Assembly (NCBI GenBank): GCA_006739055.1
Contig: AP019702.1
Location: 1,178,501-1,242,500 of the forward strand
Direction: 5' to 3'
DNA from: Allostella vacuolata
GTDB taxonomy: Bacteria > Pseudomonadota > Alphaproteobacteria > ATCC43930 > Allostellaceae
DNA: 64,000 bases
Part shown: in pieces, positions 1-8,161 of the stretch
Numbering within the stretch: position 1 is the first letter of the stretch
How the letters are laid out: each line of letters starts with the position of its first letter
The notes under the pieces: generated by a model
Databases searched by the model: none
Seen by the model: only the letters and a program-made list of their open reading frames with translations
Told to the model about the DNA's origin: nothing
Program-made: the position numbers and the translations under genes

Positions 1-177
1 GCTTTCCAGTTGGGCGATCTGATCCTTCAGCAGCAGCTTCCGCTTCTTCAGGCGCTGGATGCGCAGCTGGTCGACCGGCGGATGGTCGGACAGCCGCTCG
101 ATGACGTCGTCCAGGTCGCGATGCTCGCTCTGCACCGCGGCCAGCTTCTGCCGGATGAGTTCCAGGTCCAGATCCAT
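1..177 (-). CDS. YdcH/DUF465 family small protein (partial, C-terminus off the window)
   Basis: Reading leftwards from an ATG at 177, the frame gives 59 residues beginning MDLDLELIRQKLAAV and ending KLLLKDQIAQLES, with no stop before the window edge. The pattern (short helix, HRDLDDVIERL, then LRIQRLKKRKLLLKDQI) is that of the DUF465/YdcH family: small, soluble, two-helix coiled proteins of about 60-80 residues whose biochemical role is unknown. Nearly the full length is probably present. It is divergent from the phosphofructokinase gene at 253. A second member of the same family lies at 1956 on the other strand, so two paralogues flank pfk. The family call is confident; no function is proposed. 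Confidence 0.8.
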   Translation of the reverse strand, partial: MDLDLELIRQKLAAVQSEHRDLDDVIERLSDHPPVDQLRIQRLKKRKLLLKDQIAQLES

Positions 178-252
178 CGCCACCGTCGTGATCGTGCATG
201 GCACCATGACCCCTGCATGGCACGTTGGCGGGCATCATAGCGGAGAAGCACG

Positions 253-1338
253 ATGACGGCGAAGCGCATCGGCATTTTGACCAGCGGCGGCGACTGCGCC
301 GGCCTCAACGCGGTGATCCGGGCAGTCGTGCTGGCTGCTGCGGCCCGGGGCTGGACGGTGGTCGGCATCCGCCAGGGCACGCTGGGCCTGATGGCCCGGC
401 CGCCGATGGCGGCGGCCCTGGGGGCGGAGGCGACCGATGCCGCCATGCTGCGCATGGGCGGCACCATCCTCGGCACCACCAACCAGGGCGATCCGTTCGA
501 CTACCCGATGCCGGACGGCAGCCGCCTCGACCGCTCGGAGGAGGTGATCGAGGGCTATGGAATGCTGGAGCTCGATGCGCTGATCGGCGTCGGCGGCGAC
601 GGCAGCCTGGCGATCCTGCGGCGGCTGGCGCAGCAGGGCGGTATTCCCCTGATCGGCATTCCCAAGACGATCGACAACGACATCGGCCTGACCGAGACCG
701 CGATCGGCTACCAGACGGCCGTCGCCGTAGCGACCGAGGCGCTCGACCGGCTGCAGCCGACGGCGGCCAGCCACAGCCGGGTGATGATCCTGGAGGTGAT
801 GGGCCGCGACGCCGGGCATATCGCGCTCGCGACCGGCATCGCCGGCGGCGCCGATGTGATCCTGATCCCCGAGATCCCCTATGACTTCGCCGCCATCGCT
901 GGCCATCTGCGCCGGATCCACCAGGGCGGACGGAACTTCGCCCTGGTGGTGGTCGCCGAGGCGGTGCTGACCGACGAGGGGCGGCCGGTGCGCCAGGGCA
1001 AGGGCAGCTATGGCGGCATCGGCCACTATGTCGCGGAACGGCTGAGCCGCGACACCGGCGCCGAGACGCGGGTGACGGTGCTGGGCCATGTCCAGCGCGG
1101 CGGGGCGCCGACCGCCGGCGACCGGCTGCTGGCGTCGGCGCTGGGCGTCTATGCCGTGCAGCTGATCGCCGCGGGGCGGTTCGACCGGATGGTCGCCTGG
1201 ATCAACCGCCAGGTCGGCGACGTGCCGATCCAGCACGCGATCGAGCACTACCAGGCGGTGGACCCGGACGGCGCCATCGTCGCCACGGCGCGCGGCCTCG
1301 GGATCTGTCTGGGCGACGTGCCGGGGTCTGTCGCATGA
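253..1338 (+). CDS. pfkA: 6-phosphofructokinase (PfkA family)
   Basis: Phosphorylates fructose 6-phosphate to fructose 1,6-bisphosphate in the cytoplasm, the committed step of glycolysis. The 361-residue length is normal for a short bacterial PFK. Visible motifs are the phosphate-binding GGDCAGLN (12-19), GGDGS (114-118), PKTIDND (137-143, with D141 as catalytic base) and MGRDAGHIA. The Gly in GGDGS favours ATP as donor, whereas Lys in PKTIDND rather than PGTIDND is seen in PPi-using and mixed-substrate (group III) enzymes. Donor specificity is therefore uncertain. An RBS (ggagaag, 242-248) supports the ATG at 253. The stop overlaps the next start (ATGA), so translation is probably coupled to the TIGR02444 gene. 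Confidence 0.93.
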   Translation: MTAKRIGILTSGGDCAGLNAVIRAVVLAAAARGWTVVGIRQGTLGLMARPPMAAALGAEATDAAMLRMGGTILGTTNQGDPFDYPMPDGSRLDRSEEVIEGYGMLELDALIGVGGDGSLAILRRLAQQGGIPLIGIPKTIDNDIGLTETAIGYQTAVAVATEALDRLQPTAASHSRVMILEVMGRDAGHIALATGIAGGADVILIPEIPYDFAAIAGHLRRIHQGGRNFALVVVAEAVLTDEGRPVRQGKGSYGGIGHYVAERLSRDTGAETRVTVLGHVQRGGAPTAGDRLLASALGVYAVQLIAAGRFDRMVAWINRQVGDVPIQHAIEHYQAVDPDGAIVATARGLGICLGDVPGSVA

Positions 1339-1829
1339 CCGCGGGCGAGGGCCTGTGGGACTTCTCCCTGCGGGTCTACGGCACGCCCAGCATCGCCAAA
1401 TGGTGCCTGCGCCTGCAGGACGAGCACGGCGCGGACGTGAACATCCTGCTCTGGTGCGCCTGGGCCGGCAGCCAAGGGGTGCGCCTGACGGCGGACGATC
1501 TGGCCGCAGCGGAGGCGGCGACGGCGGCGTGGCGGGACCAGGTGGTGCTGCCGCTCCGGGCGCTGCGGCGGGCCCTGAAGCGGGACCTGGGCCAGGTCTC
1601 GGCCGACGCGGCGGTCGCGCTGCGCACGCGGATCAAGGGGGTGGAACTGGAGGCCGAGCGGCTGCAGCAGGCGGCGCTCGAACGGCTGCCGCAGGGGCGC
1701 CGGCGGCCGGGCAGGGGCTTCGTGGAAACCGCCATCGCCGACAACATCGCGCTCTACCAGCAGGCCCTCGGCGCCCCGGCCGGCGACGTGCCGGATGCCC
1801 TGCCGCTCGCTGCCCGATCGCGCCGATAG
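1335..1829 (+). CDS. TIGR02444 (DUF2390) family protein
   Basis: A 164-residue soluble protein beginning MTAGEGLWDFSLRVYGTP, with the WxFSLxxYxxPGV-like opening and the NILLWCAWAG core of the TIGR02444/DUF2390 family. This is an uncharacterised, helix-rich proteobacterial family. The end of the protein (FVETAIADNIALYQQAL) is also typical. Its start overlaps the phosphofructokinase stop by four bases, which implies one transcript and coupled translation. No enzymatic motif is visible and no function is proposed. The stop codon lies inside a 13-bp palindrome (CCGATAGTATCGG, 1823-1835) of unknown meaning. Confidence 0.75.
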   Translation: MTAGEGLWDFSLRVYGTPSIAKWCLRLQDEHGADVNILLWCAWAGSQGVRLTADDLAAAEAATAAWRDQVVLPLRALRRALKRDLGQVSADAAVALRTRIKGVELEAERLQQAALERLPQGRRRPGRGFVETAIADNIALYQQALGAPAGDVPDALPLAARSRR

Positions 1830-1955
1830 TATCGGAAGCCAATCATTTCAAGGATCCATAAGTCGCCCCGATGGTGTTTTCCCCCGCTTGGCGACCTTCA
1901 AGAACGGGCGTAAGCTCCCACATGTTGGTTGCGTGCAATCAAGCCGGAGGTAACG

Positions 1956-2126
1956 ATGGCTACCCTTGATCGGATCGAAGCGCTTCGCCGTCAGCATTCC
2001 ACCCTGGAACATCGCCTGGACGACGAGACGAAACGGCCTCTTCCCGACGACGGCCTGTTGGCCGAGCTGAAACGCCAGAAGCTCCGAATCAAGGACGAAA
2101 TCAACGACCTCGCCCGGCACGCCTGA
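1956..2126 (+). CDS. YdcH/DUF465 family small protein
   Basis: A 56-residue protein (MATLDRIEALRRQHSTLEHRL...) with the conserved LxxxHxxLExxL and LKRQKLRIKDEI halves of the DUF465/YdcH family, which is expected to form a two-helix coiled structure in the cytoplasm. The ATG at 1956 has a good RBS (ccggagg, 1944-1950). It is probably monocistronic: 126 bases separate it from the gene before, and a strong hairpin follows at 2150. Function in this family is not established. It is a paralogue of the partial gene at 1-177. Confidence 0.85.
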   Translation: MATLDRIEALRRQHSTLEHRLDDETKRPLPDDGLLAELKRQKLRIKDEINDLARHA

Positions 2127-2149
2127 CCGGGCTGCCCCCCCCCCCCCAG

Positions 2150-2185
2150 AAAGGCCCGCGACGGCAACCCCGTCGCGGGCCTTTT
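2150..2185. terminator. Bidirectional Rho-independent terminator
   Basis: A 15-bp perfect stem (2150-2164 pairs with 2170-2184) with a CAACC loop. It starts with AAA and ends with TTTT, so it works in both directions between the convergent YdcH gene and the glucan synthase gene. A second GC-only hairpin (2209-2219 with 2222-2232, 11-bp arms, no U-tract) lies just to the right. A run of 13 C residues (2135-2147) lies immediately to the left. Confidence 0.8.
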
Positions 2186-2258
2186 CGATTCCGGGGGCGG
2201 ACATGCGGAGGGCCGCCCCGGGGGGCGGCCCTCGCTCGTCTCCGGCAGTCGGCGCCGA

Positions 2259-4889
2259 CTAAGGGCGGGCGTCGGCCGCGCTGGAGGAGGGGTTGCCCCC
2301 GCCGATCGCGCGCTTGCGCAGGCCGAACAGGGCCAGCTTGGGCAGGGCGTCGCGCACCGCGGTGTAGACGGCCGCGGCATAGGGCGTCGCCTGCACGAAC
2401 AGGGTTGCCGACCACACCCAGGCCTCGCGGTCGAGCGTGCCGAAGCGCAGGCCGATGGCGAGCCCGCCCGCCACCAGCAGCACCAGCATGATCGCCTCGG
2501 TCCGGGCCATGGCCAGCGCCTGCACCAGGGCCGGCTTGTCGCCCATCTTCGGCGTGCGGTGGAACGGCAGCTTCCTGGTGAAGAGGCCGGACAGCATCGC
2601 GTAGCCGATGGTGTAGGTGAGGCCCAGGCCCGCCACGCCCGCCCGGACGCAGTCGGCGAAATCGCACTTCACCTTGGCGGTATAGAGCCAGAAGAAGCGG
2701 ATCAGCTTGAAGGCGAAGATGGCGATGGTCGGCGCCAGGAAGATGCTGAGCGGGAAGTCGAAGAGCGTCGGGAAGGCGAGCAGGCCCGCGGTCCACACCA
2801 AGCCCAGCACCGCCAGCACCACCGACAGCGCGTCGGCGAACCAGGGCAGCCAGCCCATGACGAAGTGGTAGCGCTGGGCGCCGGTCAGCTTGGTGGTCTT
2901 GTCCCACGGCAGCAGGGCGCGCCAGTGCCGCTTCAGGATCTGCACCGCACCGTAGGCCCAGCGGAAGCGCTGCCGCTTGAAGCCCGAGAAGGTATCCGGC
3001 GACAGCCCGTGCCCGAAGGAGTGGTTGACGTAGACCGATTCCCACCCGGCCTCCATCAGCCGGAGGCCGAGCTCGGCATCCTCGACGATGCACCACTCGC
3101 CCCAGCGGCCCGTCTTCTCGAGCGCGTCGCGGCGGATCAGCGTCATCGTGCCGTGCTGGATGATCGCATTGTCCTCGTTGCGCTGGACCATGCCGATGTT
3201 GAAGAACCCGGCATATTCCCAGTTGATCATGCGCTTGAAGGGGCTGACATGGGCGTCGCGATGGTCCTGCGGCGCCTGGACGAAGCCGACCTCCTGCCGG
3301 TCGAAATAGGGCATCAAGCTCTTCAGCCAGTCGGCCTGGACCAGGTAGTCGCTGTCGACCACGCCCACCACCTCGGCATCGGGGGCGGTGTGGGCGAGCG
3401 CGATGTTGAGCGCCTGCGCCTTGAACCCGGGGCAGTGCGGGATGTGCAGGAACTTCACCCGGTCGGTCTTGTCCGCGCAGTAGGCCTCCACCGGCCGCCA
3501 CACGTCCTCGTCCTTGGTGTTGTTGTCGACGACGATCACTTCCAGCGCCGGGTAGTCGAGGCGCAGCAGGCTGTCGATCGTCTGCATGACCATCTGCGGC
3601 GGCTCGTTGTAGATCGGCAGGTGGATCGAGACCTTGGGCCAGTGGCGCTCGCCCTCGACCTTGAGCGGCCGGAAGCCGCGCCGCATGGTCCGCGACCACA
3701 GCGCGTCGATCATCTCGCGGCCCTCGGACAGCAGGATGACGGCCAGCAGCACCATCGCCAGCACCAGGATGCCCCAGACCACCATGGCCGACGGCGACAG
3801 GTACTTGGTCGCGGTGACGTAGCCGACCCAGACGGTGCCGACCGCCAGCGTCTGCAGCAGGCCGGCATAGACCAGCCGCCCGGTGAAACGGATGTTGCCG
3901 GCGCGGCGCAGGAACAGGAGGGAGAAGAGGGCGCCCAGGGCCACCGACAGGCCGGCCAGGATGGGCCAGCTCGGCCGCTCCTGGAGCGTGCCCTGGTAGG
4001 CGAACTTGGGCGTGCGGTCGACGTTCCAGATGCCCCAGTAGGCACCGACGCCGCCTTCGGTGGAGTGCTTCCAGGGCTGGTCGAAGGCTTCGATGACGTA
4101 GTAGTCGAGGCCCCAGTCGTCGGCCTTGGCCAGGAACTGGCGGATGAAGCTCGCCTGGTTCACCCGGTTGGGCACCGAATCGAGCCGCATGCGGCCGTCG
4201 CTCGGCCAGCCCACTTCCGAGAGCACGATCTTCTTGTCGGGGAAGGTCCGGCGCAGCTGCTGGTAGCGGGTGAAGACCGATTCCACGGCCTGGTCGATCG
4301 GCGTCCCATCCCAGTAGGGCAGGATCTGCACGGCGATGAAGTCGACCGCCTCGGCCAGCTTGGGGTTGGCGAGCCACACGTCCCAGGTCTCGGCGGTGGA
4401 CACCGGCACCTGCACCTGGTCGCGGACGCGGCGGATGTACTGGGCCAGCTCGGGCACGGTCAGTTCCGCGCGCAGCAGCGCTTCGTTGCCGACGATCACC
4501 CGGTCGACGTTGCGGTGGGTGCGGGCCAGCCGGACGACGTCGCGCACCTCGCGCTCGCTGCGTTCCTTGCGGTTGTCCACCCAGGCGCCGAGCGTGACGG
4601 TCATGTCGTACTTCTGGGCCAGGCCGGGCACCACGTTCTGCCCGTCCTGGGTGGTGTAGACGCGGACCCGGTCGACCTTCCCCGACAGGATGCGCAGATC
4701 CTCGTCGATCTGCTCCGGCGTCGGGTGCGGCCCCCCGTTCGGGTTCTGGCCGGCACGATAGGGGCTGTAGGAAATCCCGGTGATGCGGCCGTTCCAGCCC
4801 GCCTCTTCACGCGGCTGATTGGTCGCTACCCAGAAGGCGGTCGTGGCGACGGCCAGGAGCGCCAGGATGCCGAAATTCTGCAGTCGCAT
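2259..4889 (-). CDS. Membrane beta-glucan synthase: GH17-like domain fused to GT2 (NdvB-like)
   Basis: An 876-residue inner-membrane protein. An N-terminal membrane anchor (about 5-22) is followed by a GH17-type beta-1,3-glucanase fold with the acid/base motif VGNEALL (E137) and nucleophile motif VLSEVGWPS (E225). Three or so membrane segments (310-388) follow, then a processive GT2 domain with DSD (512-514), VED (602-604) and QRFRW (640-644), and C-terminal membrane segments. This order matches bacterial GH17-GT2 proteins such as the Pseudomonas NdvB-type cyclic beta-1,3-glucan synthase. The likely role is synthesis and remodelling of a beta-1,3-linked periplasmic or exported glucan. The ATG at 4889 was chosen because the hydrophobic anchor follows directly. 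An upstream in-frame extension is compositionally poor. Precise product linkage is inferred. Confidence 0.85.
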   Translation of the reverse strand: MRLQNFGILALLAVATTAFWVATNQPREEAGWNGRITGISYSPYRAGQNPNGGPHPTPEQIDEDLRILSGKVDRVRVYTTQDGQNVVPGLAQKYDMTVTLGAWVDNRKERSEREVRDVVRLARTHRNVDRVIVGNEALLRAELTVPELAQYIRRVRDQVQVPVSTAETWDVWLANPKLAEAVDFIAVQILPYWDGTPIDQAVESVFTRYQQLRRTFPDKKIVLSEVGWPSDGRMRLDSVPNRVNQASFIRQFLAKADDWGLDYYVIEAFDQPWKHSTEGGVGAYWGIWNVDRTPKFAYQGTLQERPSWPILAGLSVALGALFSLLFLRRAGNIRFTGRLVYAGLLQTLAVGTVWVGYVTATKYLSPSAMVVWGILVLAMVLLAVILLSEGREMIDALWSRTMRRGFRPLKVEGERHWPKVSIHLPIYNEPPQMVMQTIDSLLRLDYPALEVIVVDNNTKDEDVWRPVEAYCADKTDRVKFLHIPHCPGFKAQALNIALAHTAPDAEVVGVVDSDYLVQADWLKSLMPYFDRQEVGFVQAPQDHRDAHVSPFKRMINWEYAGFFNIGMVQRNEDNAIIQHGTMTLIRRDALEKTGRWGEWCIVEDAELGLRLMEAGWESVYVNHSFGHGLSPDTFSGFKRQRFRWAYGAVQILKRHWRALLPWDKTTKLTGAQRYHFVMGWLPWFADALSVVLAVLGLVWTAGLLAFPTLFDFPLSIFLAPTIAIFAFKLIRFFWLYTAKVKCDFADCVRAGVAGLGLTYTIGYAMLSGLFTRKLPFHRTPKMGDKPALVQALAMARTEAIMLVLLVAGGLAIGLRFGTLDREAWVWSATLFVQATPYAAAVYTAVRDALPKLALFGLRKRAIGGGNPSSSAADARP

Positions 4890-5201
4890 GACGTGGGTCA
4901 GCCCATTCTGACGGAAAGGATGCCGGGGGGAGCCGGCCGACGTCGGGATAACGAGAAATGAAGGAATGTTAGTCCCAGGAAGTTTCCGCGACCGTGTGTC
5001 GCGGGCGAGGCGACCCTTCGACCCTCCCGGCGGTACCAGGGCATCGTCTCGAATCTCCGGAAAAGTCCTGGAATCCGGCGGCTCGCACCGGCCCGGATCC
5101 GCGCCCGAATAGGCGAGGAACCGGCCGCCGCGCAAGCCGGGCGCGGTTACAGTCTGAAGTCGTTGCCGGTCGGCCCCGCCCAGCCTGTGGGACGCCCCCC
5201 G
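4890..5201. other. 312-bp intergenic stretch with no recognised gene
   Basis: This lies between two leftward genes (galE ends at 5202, the glucan synthase starts at 4889). Open frames crossing it are extensions or antisense shadows without family similarity. It presumably contains the promoter of the glucan synthase gene, but no convincing -35/-10 pair, EcfG box or hairpin terminator was seen. Confidence 0.5.
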
Positions 5202-6200
5202 TCAGGCCGTCGGCGTCGCCGAATGCCACCGCCAGGCGGTCTCCACGATCGTGGTCATGTCCGAACATGCGGGCTGCCACCCAAGCAGTTTCCGTGCCTC
5301 GGACGGGTCGGCGACGAGGGCCGGCGGATCGCCAGCGCGGCGCGGCGCCAGGACGGCCGGCACCGCGCGGTTGGTGCGCCGGGAAACCGCGTCGATCACC
5401 GCCCGTACGGAATGGCCGGTGCCGGTGCCGAGGTTGAGCGCGTGGCTGCCGCGGTCCGCCAGCAGGTGCCCCAGGCTGCGCACATGGGCGTCGGCCAGGT
5501 CGGCCACATGGATATAGTCGCGGATGGCGGTGCCGTCCGGGGTCGGGTAGTCGGTGCCGAAGATCCGCAACGGCGGGCCGCCCCGGGCGGCCTCGATCGC
5601 CAGCGGGATCAGGTGCGTCTCCGGCTGGTGATTTTCGCCGATCTCGCCGTCGGGGTCGGCGCCGGCGGCGTTGAAATAGCGCAGGGCACCCCAGCCCAGG
5701 CCGTGGCACTGGCCGAACCAGTGCAGCATGCGCTCGACCGCGAGCTTGGTCTCGCCATAGGGATTGACCGGGCGTTGCGGATGATCCTCGGCGATCGGCA
5801 CCCGGATCGGGTCGCCATAGGTGGCGCAGGTCGAGGAGAAGACGATGCGGCGCACGTCGGCCGCGACCATCGCCTGCAGCAGGTTGAGGGTGTTGGCGAC
5901 GTTGGCCCGGTAATAGAGGCCGGGATCGGCCATCGATTCCCCGACATAGGCGAGTGCGGCGAAATGCATCACGGCGACCGGCCGCCATTCCGCCAGGGCG
6001 GCCGAGACGGCAGCCCCGTCGGCCAGGCTGGCCTCGACCAGCGGCCCCCAGCGCACCGCGCGGCGGAAGCCGCGGCTCAGGTCGTCCAGCACCACCGGGC
6101 GAAAGCCGGCCCGGTGCAACGCCTTGCAGGCATGGCTGCCGACATAGCCCGCACCCCCGGTCACCAGCACCGTCGGCTCGGTTCTCTCTGGAGCTGGCAT
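5202..6200 (-). CDS. galE: UDP-glucose 4-epimerase
   Basis: An extended-SDR enzyme that interconverts UDP-glucose and UDP-galactose, supplying galactose for envelope polysaccharide. Of 332 residues, it has the NAD-binding TGGAGYVGSH near the start, SSTCATYGD, the catalytic YGETK (Tyr-x3-Lys), RYFNAAGADPDGEIGE and IRDYIHV. All are hallmark GalE motifs and the length is canonical. It probably acts with the neighbouring glycan genes (glucan synthase at 2259, GT2 at 7157). It is divergent from the methyltransferase operon, with a 186-bp spacer for both promoters. A start a few codons further in is possible but the motif spacing fits this one. Confidence 0.93.
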   Translation of the reverse strand: MPAPERTEPTVLVTGGAGYVGSHACKALHRAGFRPVVLDDLSRGFRRAVRWGPLVEASLADGAAVSAALAEWRPVAVMHFAALAYVGESMADPGLYYRANVANTLNLLQAMVAADVRRIVFSSTCATYGDPIRVPIAEDHPQRPVNPYGETKLAVERMLHWFGQCHGLGWGALRYFNAAGADPDGEIGENHQPETHLIPLAIEAARGGPPLRIFGTDYPTPDGTAIRDYIHVADLADAHVRSLGHLLADRGSHALNLGTGTGHSVRAVIDAVSRRTNRAVPAVLAPRRAGDPPALVADPSEARKLLGWQPACSDMTTIVETAWRWHSATPTA

Positions 6201-6386
6201 GGCGGGCGTCCTCTCGGGGGCGGGGTTGGTGGTTTAGGGGACCGGCCGCCTGGCGACAAGTGCCGCATCCGCTGGAATGTCCGGCCGTGGAATAGCCGGA
6301 CCGTGCCCGCGTTCTTGTCGCATCCGCCCGCCGCGCCTAGGCTCCGCCGCCCGGCCGATGACCCGGGCGGTTGCTGGGGAACAGAG

Positions 6387-7160
6387 TTGGACGCCACGGA
6401 AGTCGAGAAGCTGGCCGCTGCCGAGGACGGGATGTGGTGGTTCCACGGCCTGCACGGCAACCTGGCGGCGCTGCTGCAACGGACCGGGGTGGGATCGCGG
6501 CCGGCGGCGGGCCCGGTGCTGGATGCCGGCTGCGGCACCGGCGGCCTGTTGCGGCGGCTGTCCGCCTGGATGCCGGACGCGGCCCTGGTCGGGCTCGACC
6601 GCGACCCGATGGCCTGCCGCGAGACGGCGCGGCGCTGGCCGGGGCCGGTGGTGCTGGGCTCGGTCGACCGCCTGCCGTTCGCGGACGCCAGCCTGGGCGC
6701 GATCGTCAGCGCCGACGTGCTGTGCCATGCCGGGGTGGACGAGGCCGCGGCCATGGCCGAGGCGTGGCGCTGCCTGCAGCCGGGTGGTGCCTATATTTTG
6801 AACCTTCCGGCCTATCGCTGGCTATTCAGTGACCATGACCGCGCGGTCGCCAATGCCCGCCGCTACCATGCGCCCGAGCTGGCGGCGGCGCTGGGCCGGG
6901 CGGGGTTCGGGCCGGTCCGCGTCACCTACTGGAATACGCTGCTGTTTCCGTTGATGGTGGCCCGGCGCAAGCTGTGGCCGGGCGGGACGGCGACCAGCGA
7001 TGTCGGCCTGGCGCCGGCGCCGGTCGAGCGCCTGTTCGCCGGGCTGGTCGCGATCGAGCGGCGCTGGCTCGCCGGTGGCGGCCGCTTGCCGTTCGGCGGC
7101 TCGGTACTGGCAGTGGGCATCAAGCCCGAAGCACCCCTGTCCCAAGGATCTCCTGCATGA
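6387..7160 (+). CDS. Class I SAM-dependent methyltransferase
   Basis: A 257-residue cytoplasmic methyltransferase. Motif I (VLDAGCGTGGLLRRL), the acidic end of strand 2 (GLDRD) and the post-I/II region (LPFADASLGAIVSADVLCH, then LQPGGAYILNLPAY) identify the Rossmann-type fold. Its substrate is unknown. It is the first gene of an operon in which its stop overlaps the start of an ArnC-like glycosyltransferase (ATGA), so a polyprenyl-linked sugar or lipid carrier is plausible. The start is a TTG at 6387 with a gggga RBS ten bases upstream. No ATG exists nearby in frame, and the long open frame further upstream has no family similarity. Confidence 0.8.
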   Translation: MDATEVEKLAAAEDGMWWFHGLHGNLAALLQRTGVGSRPAAGPVLDAGCGTGGLLRRLSAWMPDAALVGLDRDPMACRETARRWPGPVVLGSVDRLPFADASLGAIVSADVLCHAGVDEAAAMAEAWRCLQPGGAYILNLPAYRWLFSDHDRAVANARRYHAPELAAALGRAGFGPVRVTYWNTLLFPLMVARRKLWPGGTATSDVGLAPAPVERLFAGLVAIERRWLAGGGRLPFGGSVLAVGIKPEAPLSQGSPA

Positions 7161-8161
7161 GCGAGCCCGCCCCGTCCCTCTCTCCCGGCTGCACGCTGAG
7201 CATCGTCGTGCCCGTCTACAACGGGGCCGCATCGGTGGGCGAGCTGGTCGACGCGCTGTCGCAGCTGCCCGTGCCGGGCGGGCTGGAAATCGTGCTGGTC
7301 AACGACGGCAGTCCCGACGACAGCCTGGATGTCTGCCGTGCCCTGCTGGCGACCGCCCGGGTGCCGCTGGTGGTGGTCGACCATGCGCGCAATTTCGGCG
7401 AGCACAACGCGGTCATGACCGGCCTGCGCCATGCCAGCGGCCGCTACATCATCACCATGGACGACGACCTGCAGAACCCGCCCGAGGAGGTCCTGCGCAT
7501 CCTGGAACACGCCGAGGCGAACGCGCTCGACGTCGTCTATACGTTCTACGAGACCAAGGAGCATGCGCTCTGGCGCAACCTCGGCAGCCGCTTCACCAAC
7601 TGGTGCGCCGACCGCCTGCTCGACAAGCCGAAGGGGCTCTATTTGTCGAGCTTCCGCTGCATGAGCGCCTTCGCCGCGCGGGCGATCGGCCGCTATGACG
7701 GGCCCTTCCCCTATGTCGACGGGCTGCTGCTGCAGGTCACCAAGCGCATCGGCCGCATCCAGGTGCGCCACCTGCCGCGCGCGGTCGGCCGCAGCAACTA
7801 CACGCTGCGCCGGCTGGTGCGGCTGTGGATGAACATGTTCCTGAACTTCTCGGTCATGCCGCTGCGCGCCGCCACCCTGGTCGGGCTCAGCCTCAGCGCG
7901 CTCGGCGGCCTGACCGGGCTGGTCGTGCTGGTGGAGGCGATCATCAACCAGCCGCCGGCCGGCTGGGCCTCGCTGATGGTGGCGACGCTGCTGATCTCGG
8001 GGGTGCAGCTGGTGATGCTGGGAATGATCGGGGAATATCTCGGGCGGCTGTTCCTGACCGTCAACCGCAAGCCCCAGGGCATCGTCCGCACCGTCTACCG
8101 CAGTGCGGACGCGAGCGGGGCGGACGCAAGCGGGGCGGACGCGGGCGGGGACGCGCCATGA
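7157..8161 (+). CDS. Family 2 glycosyltransferase, polyprenyl-phosphate type (ArnC/DPM1-like)
   Basis: A 334-residue inner-membrane enzyme. The N-terminal GT2 domain has LSIVVPVYNG, VLVNDGSPDDS, a metal-binding MDDDLQNPPE and an R-rich acceptor loop. It is followed by two predicted membrane helices (about 230-255 and 270-295), the layout of ArnC, GtrB and dolichol-phosphate-mannose synthases, which move a sugar from a nucleotide donor to undecaprenyl phosphate. The sugar is unknown. It overlaps the methyltransferase and the SMR-type protein by four bases at each end, an operon that resembles an arnC-arnE/F sugar-lipid and flippase unit. The C-terminus (ADASGADASGADAGGDAP) is a low-complexity tail encoded by a 15-bp tandem repeat. 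Confidence 0.87.
   Translation: MSEPAPSLSPGCTLSIVVPVYNGAASVGELVDALSQLPVPGGLEIVLVNDGSPDDSLDVCRALLATARVPLVVVDHARNFGEHNAVMTGLRHASGRYIITMDDDLQNPPEEVLRILEHAEANALDVVYTFYETKEHALWRNLGSRFTNWCADRLLDKPKGLYLSSFRCMSAFAARAIGRYDGPFPYVDGLLLQVTKRIGRIQVRHLPRAVGRSNYTLRRLVRLWMNMFLNFSVMPLRAATLVGLSLSALGGLTGLVVLVEAIINQPPAGWASLMVATLLISGVQLVMLGMIGEYLGRLFLTVNRKPQGIVRTVYRSADASGADASGADAGGDAP
8105..8149 (+). repeat. Three 15-bp tandem repeats at the 3' end of the GT2 gene
   Basis: Units 8105-8119, 8120-8134 and 8135-8149 (gcggacgcgagcggg and one-base variants) encode in-frame Ala-Asp-Ala-Ser-Gly repeats immediately before the stop codon. This is a likely replication-slippage tail. Confidence 0.85.

Noticed and set aside
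5163-6386. Long N-terminal extension in frame with the methyltransferase
   Set aside because: It runs antisense through galE and has no similarity to methyltransferases. The TTG at 6387 with an RBS is a better start.
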